Origin: Cocos nucifera | Lineage: Eukaryota; Streptophyta; Magnoliopsida; Arecales; Arecaceae | Direction: 5' to 3' | DNA length: 64,000 nt | NCBI GenBank assembly: GCA_006176705.1 | Contig: QRFJ01006018.1 | Span: 130,001-194,000, forward strand | In this document: positions 59,601 to 64,000 of the stretch, piece after piece | Layout: each line of letters begins with the position of its first letter | Numbering within the stretch: position 1 is the first letter of the stretch | The notes under the pieces: generated by a model | Seen by the model: only the letters and a program-made list of their open reading frames with translations | Database searches by the model: none | What the model was told of the DNA's origin: nothing | Made by a program: the position numbers and the translations under genes

Positions 59601-61684
59601 TTAACTTTGCTAGCCTGAGCTTTTTTGTGATTCAAAATAATGACTTCCTGCAGTAATTTTGCTTCTCTCTAAACTGCTTGAGTAATTTGCTCTTGAAATA
59701 GCAATACCTTTGATGAAGTGTATTGCCTTTGTATATAAAGTCTTTTTGCTTGTGCACCAAGTAAGTCATCATGTATTGTTCATCCTGCTATTTTACTAAC
59801 TTGTGCTTATGGATTAATGCCATGTGCAACTTATCTCCAATGTTATGTGAAATTCAGAGTATCATTTTTTGCACTGATTACCTTAAGCTGTCCTTGACCC
59901 ATTGTTGATTCTGCTAAATGAGTTGAGTTGTGTTTTGTTGATTAACTCTTAGAAATATGACACTTCAGAATTGTTTGGATAATGCATGTATTTGGAGGGG
60001 TAGTCTGACCTGCTATGCTAGGGGTTACATAGCTAACTGGCAGGAAATTAAGTTATTGCACAACTGAGCGTTGTTAGAAAGAGATTGTAGGTGAAGATTC
60101 AGACTAGGTGACAACAACTTCAATGATAGTAGTTGCAACTGACTAGAATCCCTGTATGTCAAAGTCCATGCTTCTTCCTCCTCTCCTCTTCTCCTGATAA
60201 AATTAGGTGCACCCTTCTAGTCTATGATAAAGTGCTTCATGCACATCAACTGAAACAATGGAAGATGTGTATACTGCTTGCTGATTGGGTGTTGTGATAT
60301 GTCTTTTCTTTTTCTTTTCTTTGTTTAAAACTTGCTGGTTAATGTTTTCCTGCTTCCCTTTTAAGTTTGTTTCTAGCTTGATCATCTTCAAGTCTCTTTT
60401 ATGCTATATTGTTCTTATGCATGTGTTTCAGTAGCTACTGTTGGATGCTGTGTTGTGGGAGGTAAAGTAATATTTCTGTGATTTCAAATATTTAAACACT
60501 TGGTACTTGATGAGTTGTGATGTACAGGTTGAAATCAAAAGAACCATCCCAAAAGGCTCTTTGCAATCAAAGGATTTTAAAACAAAAAAGATATTTGTTG
60601 GTGGGATTCCATCAACAGTTACAGAAGGTAATTTTGTTTTTATTTTATATTTTTTTTGAGTAAACATTTTGCACTTCCTGGATGTTTCTATTGCTCGCTG
60701 CTCATTCTTTTTGGTTTTTTACCTATTGATCAGATGAATTTAAGAATTTCTTTTCAAAATATGGGGAAGTGATAGAGCACCAGATTATACGTGATCATGC
60801 GACCAACCGCCCTCGAGGCTTTGGGTTTATTATATTTGATTCTGAGCAAGTTGTAGATGATTTGTTAGCAAATGGAAATATGATTGATCTGGCTGGTTCC
60901 CAGGTGAGTCTTTCGCAGCCTTATATGAAGGATATGGCACTGAAGCTGATTTTGGTTGCCCCCTGTCATGGACTGTATTCTGTTTCATTTTGGTTTATGT
61001 GCAACACAGAATACCATACAGTTATTATTCTTGATATAGTTTTGATTAGATCACTATTTTTTGTTAGATTTATTATGTTCTTAGGTTTAAGGTTACGATA
61101 GGTTCAAAGATATTCCTCAACAAGGCTTACTAGACGGTTTGTGTAACAGGAACTAGGTTAATGCTGTTGCTTTGTTGTAGGTGGAGATCAAGAAGGCTGA
61201 ACCAAAGAAAGCCTCAAACCCACCGCCGCCTGCATATGGTGGTGAACCTAGGGCTCGTTCATTTGGTGATCGCTTTGGTGATTTTGGCAACTCTTATAGC
61301 AGTTTTGGTGGTGGAGGATTTGGCCCAGCTTCCTATAGGAACCCTGGAGGTTTTGGTGGTAGGTTTGGTGGTTATGGTGCTGGTGGCAGTGAGTTTGGTG
61401 GTGGATATGGTGGTTTTGGTGGAGGATTAGGGGGTTACCGAGGAGAATCTTCTTTTGGTTACTCTAGTCGCCTTGGATCATATGGAGGGTTTGGTGGGGG
61501 ATATGGTGGAGGTGGCTTAGGTGGCTATGGACGTGGCGACGAGGGCTTTGGTGGTTATGGAGGTTCTAGCTATGGTGGTGGATATGATTCTGGCTCAGGT
61601 AGCGGGTATGGTTCTGGTGGACTGTATGGTAGTAGGGCAGGCTATGGTGGTGGTGCTGGTCGATATCACCCATATGCAAGGTAG
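55044..61684 (+). CDS. RNP1: hnRNP/RNP1-type RNA-binding protein, two RRMs and Gly-rich tail, 6 exons
   Basis: Nuclear RNA-binding protein of the plant hnRNP 1 (A/B-like) family; members act in pre-mRNA processing and stress responses (family knowledge). Exons: 55044-55096, 55218-55258, 57361-57524, 60528-60627, 60734-60903, 61181-61684. All are GT/AG with matching phases; 1,032 nt, 343 aa. RRM1 (about 19-90): RNP2 KIFVGGL (19-25), RNP1 PRGFGFITY (58-66), and the family-typical EDTHIINGKQVEIKRTIPKG. RRM2 (about 107-182): RNP2 KIFVGGI (107-113), RNP1 PRGFGFIIF (146-154). Residues 195-343 are Gly/Tyr/Ser-rich (GGYGGFGGG type, low-complexity and likely phase-separating), ending HPYAR. The start opens a normal-length N-terminus. 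All aromatic RNP residues are intact. Confidence 0.94.
56565..56621. repeat. (CT)n microsatellite in intron 2
   Basis: About 56 bases of CT dinucleotides with one interruption; it will be transcribed as a long pyrimidine tract in the pre-mRNA. Confidence 0.9.
56918..57360 (+). repeat. Tandem duplication including the intron 2 acceptor
   Basis: Copy 1 is 56918-57138 and copy 2 is 57139-57360; both start CCAATTTAAATTTTTGGGCT and end in a T/C tract plus TGTAACAG. The AG at 57137-57138 is therefore a second complete 3' splice site, 222 bases before the one that joins to RRM1. Confidence 0.92.
57525..60527 (+). other. RNP1-type gene intron 3 (3.0 kb)
   Basis: AT-rich intron interrupted by the G-rich hAT-like element at 58354-59045. 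No other element or coding sequence was recognised. Confidence 0.85.
58354..59045. mobile_element. Non-autonomous hAT-like element (692 bp, G-rich) in intron 3
   Basis: Perfect 8-bp target duplication CCAATGGG (58346-58353 and 59046-59053). Terminal inverted repeats start TAGAGCTGGAAGTGGGC on the left and TAAGGCTGGAAGTGGGC on the inverted right end. An 8-bp duplication with TIRs of this form points to the hAT superfamily. GCCCGAGCCCGG-type words are repeated near both ends. The middle is very G-rich on the plus strand, with an internal duplication (about 58670-58815). The long overlapping ORFs on both strands are composition artefacts; there is no transposase. Confidence 0.9.
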
Positions 61685-62010
61685 AAAAGAGGCCATTCTT
61701 TCAGTTAAGCTCTGTCGTAGACATTTTCACTACAGGTTTCACTAGTTCCTGAGATGCAAAGTTGTGCCAGGTTCAGTAGATGCTAGCTTGGTCTGTCAGA
61801 ATGTTGAGCTCAGGCTTGCTAGTTTGCTGATTAGAGTGCTATCAGTTATGTAATGTTTGGAGACCAGAACTAGATATTCGATGTTGTGTTTTCCGTTTGC
61901 TTGGTACTTTAGACTTTGTAGCTTGGTATGCACTCTGTCGAATGCTATTGCATCTATTAGGCCTTTATAAATGCCCTTTGGTTCTATAGTTTGTATTGTG
62001 GCCGAGCTAG
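61685..62010 (+). other. 3' UTR of the RNP1-type gene
   Basis: This follows TAG 61682-61684. A T/G-rich region with TTTGTA and 'tttataaatgcc' words (near 61965) is a plausible far-upstream/near-upstream polyadenylation region, but no exact AATAAA was seen. The end is approximate. Confidence 0.5.
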
Positions 62011-64000
62011 ATTCTTAGTGTGAATTTTCGACATGTTGGAATGATGCTAATTTCCATCTGTGTTGGTAGAGCAGCATCAACCACCGAACAAAAGCTGTTT
62101 GTCGTATTTCAATTTAGATTTTTTAGAGAGCAGCATTATGTTGGCTGTGGCTTGTGTTTTGTTCTGGGTATGTTGCAGAAGTTTTTTTTCACTCCTTCCT
62201 TTTTTCACTTTTCAGTTTTTTTGATGCCCTTCCCAAGAAAGTGAACGTGCATGGTAGTTTACTAGTCTCAACTTTTTCGAGCAAGGGAGTGATTTAGGTC
62301 ACCGCACAGTGGAAACAAGAGTTTCCATTTGAGTATGATACCACCTAGTGGACCTAGAGATTCATTTTTGGCAGATGATGCAACAAAGGCTCTGCTGATC
62401 TCATACAGAACGGTAAGTGATCATCTGTGTCGAACAAATATCAGCATCCACCAAGAATGGCATCTCCCTCCACTTGATACTACGGTTTCATTTCATATTT
62501 GACATGCATTGTACCATTTTCAGCATCTCTTTGCTATTTAGTTTGTGGAAAAACAGTTGCACCTCTCTTGTTTATTTTTCAATGAAGTTTTGAATCTTTT
62601 GGTCTGGTACCTTTCTTGAAGTTTTCTTCATCATTTGGATAATCTTCACTTTTTTTTTTTTTAGTTCGGTAGTTTGAGCTACTGAAGTCACAGCCGCCAG
62701 ACTGCTGGTAATATACATCGTTCTATCAAAGTTCTTATCGTGAACAATGATTTATAGGGATTCTCTATCCCCCAGATTCTGTTGCTTGGTTGGATTTTTT
62801 GTTAATGAAAACGTAATAGATTTTATGGCTCTTCCGGTTCTCAGAGCTCATGATGTGCCTGGCTGATATGTTACTTGATCGATAGGACTGAGTTTTCATT
62901 ACTTAACCCTAACCTTTACTTGATTCAAGCCTGAACTCTTGGGGCCCTCTGTTAGACAACTCTGATATTAAGATGACAGCAATCAGTAATATGTTTTCTT
63001 GTTTTCCTGCTGAAAAATACTGTTAAACCACTTATTTTTGAAAATCATGCTGTCGTTTGTGGCATTTTAAGCTTCATTGATGATATCAACTTGTCAGAAA
63101 ATGCCTGCACCCTCTCTTAATTTTTTTTTTCTTCTTGGATCTGATTTTGCCAAGATCAAGTAACCAAAACAATAGCTGATCTTGGAATTAGGCAGATCCT
63201 GGCAACTCATGTCCTTGCACATGCTTGTTTGGTAACGCGTGGTTGGTAACACTTGGTTCTGGCTGGAACTCGAAGGAAAGATCTGAAGGTTGAGCATGTG
63301 CCCACTCGGAGTAGAAATCAGTTGCCATTTGATAGAGCTGATCAAAATGTGATTTTGATCTAACCAGCATTACTTGCGAAAGATGGCATCATTCTTACTC
63401 CGGCATGTAGAGTCGCCCAAGATGTGTTCAATGGCCATTCATGTTTGTTGTTTCTATTATATATAGTAAGAGAGAGCGATTAATTGCCTTGCTTCATGTT
63501 GCATGAATGCCAAACTAATCATTGACGTTGTGCTCTGGCATTGCCTCCGGTTTATGTTGTTGCAGCAAATCTAAATTGTTCCCATCAAAGACATTCTCAA
63601 GCCGAATTTTTCATGTAGGATATGGTTCAACGTCACAATCTATGTTACAAATATACTTAATTCTCTCTTTTGTCTAAGAGAAAAACAAAAGAGGTGCGCC
63701 ATCTACGACTATGAGTATTTTATAAATTATATATGTATATATAATCGTATGACGGGCACTATTGGGCAGGTTGTGGTTTGTGTCCCTTTCCATCAGGCTA
63801 TTTTTAGTCGGGATTGGGTTTAAACGTTGACCCATATCCTTACTTTGCAAAAATTTGATTGGGTCTACGTGTGTTAAAGCCTATATGCTATTCGATGCTT
63901 CTCAGGTTTGAACCAGGTTCGAGTTCCAAGCAGGTATCGGGAATGATAAACTAAGTTCTCTTCATGCCCTAAAAGCAACTCGTGCATGACATATATGTAT
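62011..64000. other. Downstream region without a supported gene
   Basis: Non-coding in appearance. T runs lie at 62651-62664 and 63121-63131. A 60-codon minus-strand frame at 63370-63188 (SEWAHAQPSDLSFEFQPEPS) has a balanced composition, but I cannot link it to a family. The last 300 bases are AT-rich with TATATA words. Confidence 0.5.

Noticed and set aside
63094..63370. Minus-strand ORFs near the right edge
   Set aside because: The frame 63370-63188 looks protein-like, but no family, splice partners or conservation can be claimed from sequence alone.

Overview
This window is plant nuclear DNA. Two intron-rich genes sit at the two ends, and the roughly 36 kb between them is almost entirely transposable elements. 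The monocot-like gene structures, the palm-like repeat families and the AT-rich background suggest a palm (Arecaceae) or a close monocot; that placement is inference. No bacterial, organellar, CRISPR or tRNA/rRNA features were seen.

Left end (1-18,602, minus strand): a complete ten-exon gene for a GBF-interacting protein 1-like protein (GIP1 family, DUF1296 N-terminus). All splice junctions and phases can be followed, and they give an 894-residue protein. Introns contain a truncated Au-like SINE, a foldback hairpin and an 868-bp solo LTR with a perfect 5-bp target duplication. The upstream region (18,603-18,900) is pyrimidine-rich on the gene strand and holds a possible uORF that overlaps the start codon.

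Middle (about 21-54.6 kb): layered transposons. (a) A PIF/Harbinger-type transposase pseudogene (21.8-22.6 kb). (b) A minus-strand LTR element (LTR 25,467-28,924 plus PBS and leader) that hosts a small TRIM-like element (23,536-25,411) and a GC-rich solo LTR (26,698-27,724). (c) A 5.88-kb CACTA element (30,839-36,718, 3-bp target duplication) with decayed TNP2-type and second-ORF genes and palindromic subterminal repeats. (d) A decayed retrotransposon-derived stretch with an approximately 105-bp minisatellite of eight units. (e) A Copia-type element (42,657-52,663) inserted in a possible Gypsy-like LTR. It is interrupted by a second, related Copia-type element (46,132-52,452), whose own first LTR is split by a 2.96-kb solo LTR (46,378-49,337). 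Both Copia elements keep only gag/protease remnants and lack integrase and reverse transcriptase.

Right end (55,044-61,684, plus strand): a complete six-exon gene for a 343-residue hnRNP/RNP1-type protein (two RRMs and a Gly-rich tail). A tandem duplication of the intron-2 acceptor region creates a decoy splice site. A 692-bp G-rich non-autonomous hAT element with a perfect 8-bp target duplication sits in intron 3. A G-box/ABRE-like cluster lies about 150 bp upstream of the start codon. From about 62 kb to the end no gene could be supported.

The two genes have no operon-like relationship; both products are nuclear regulatory or RNA-binding proteins. I found no clear sign of a wholly new system. 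The most informative observations are the nesting order, the matched gag-protease-only Copia pair, the duplicated 3' splice site and the G-rich intronic hAT element.
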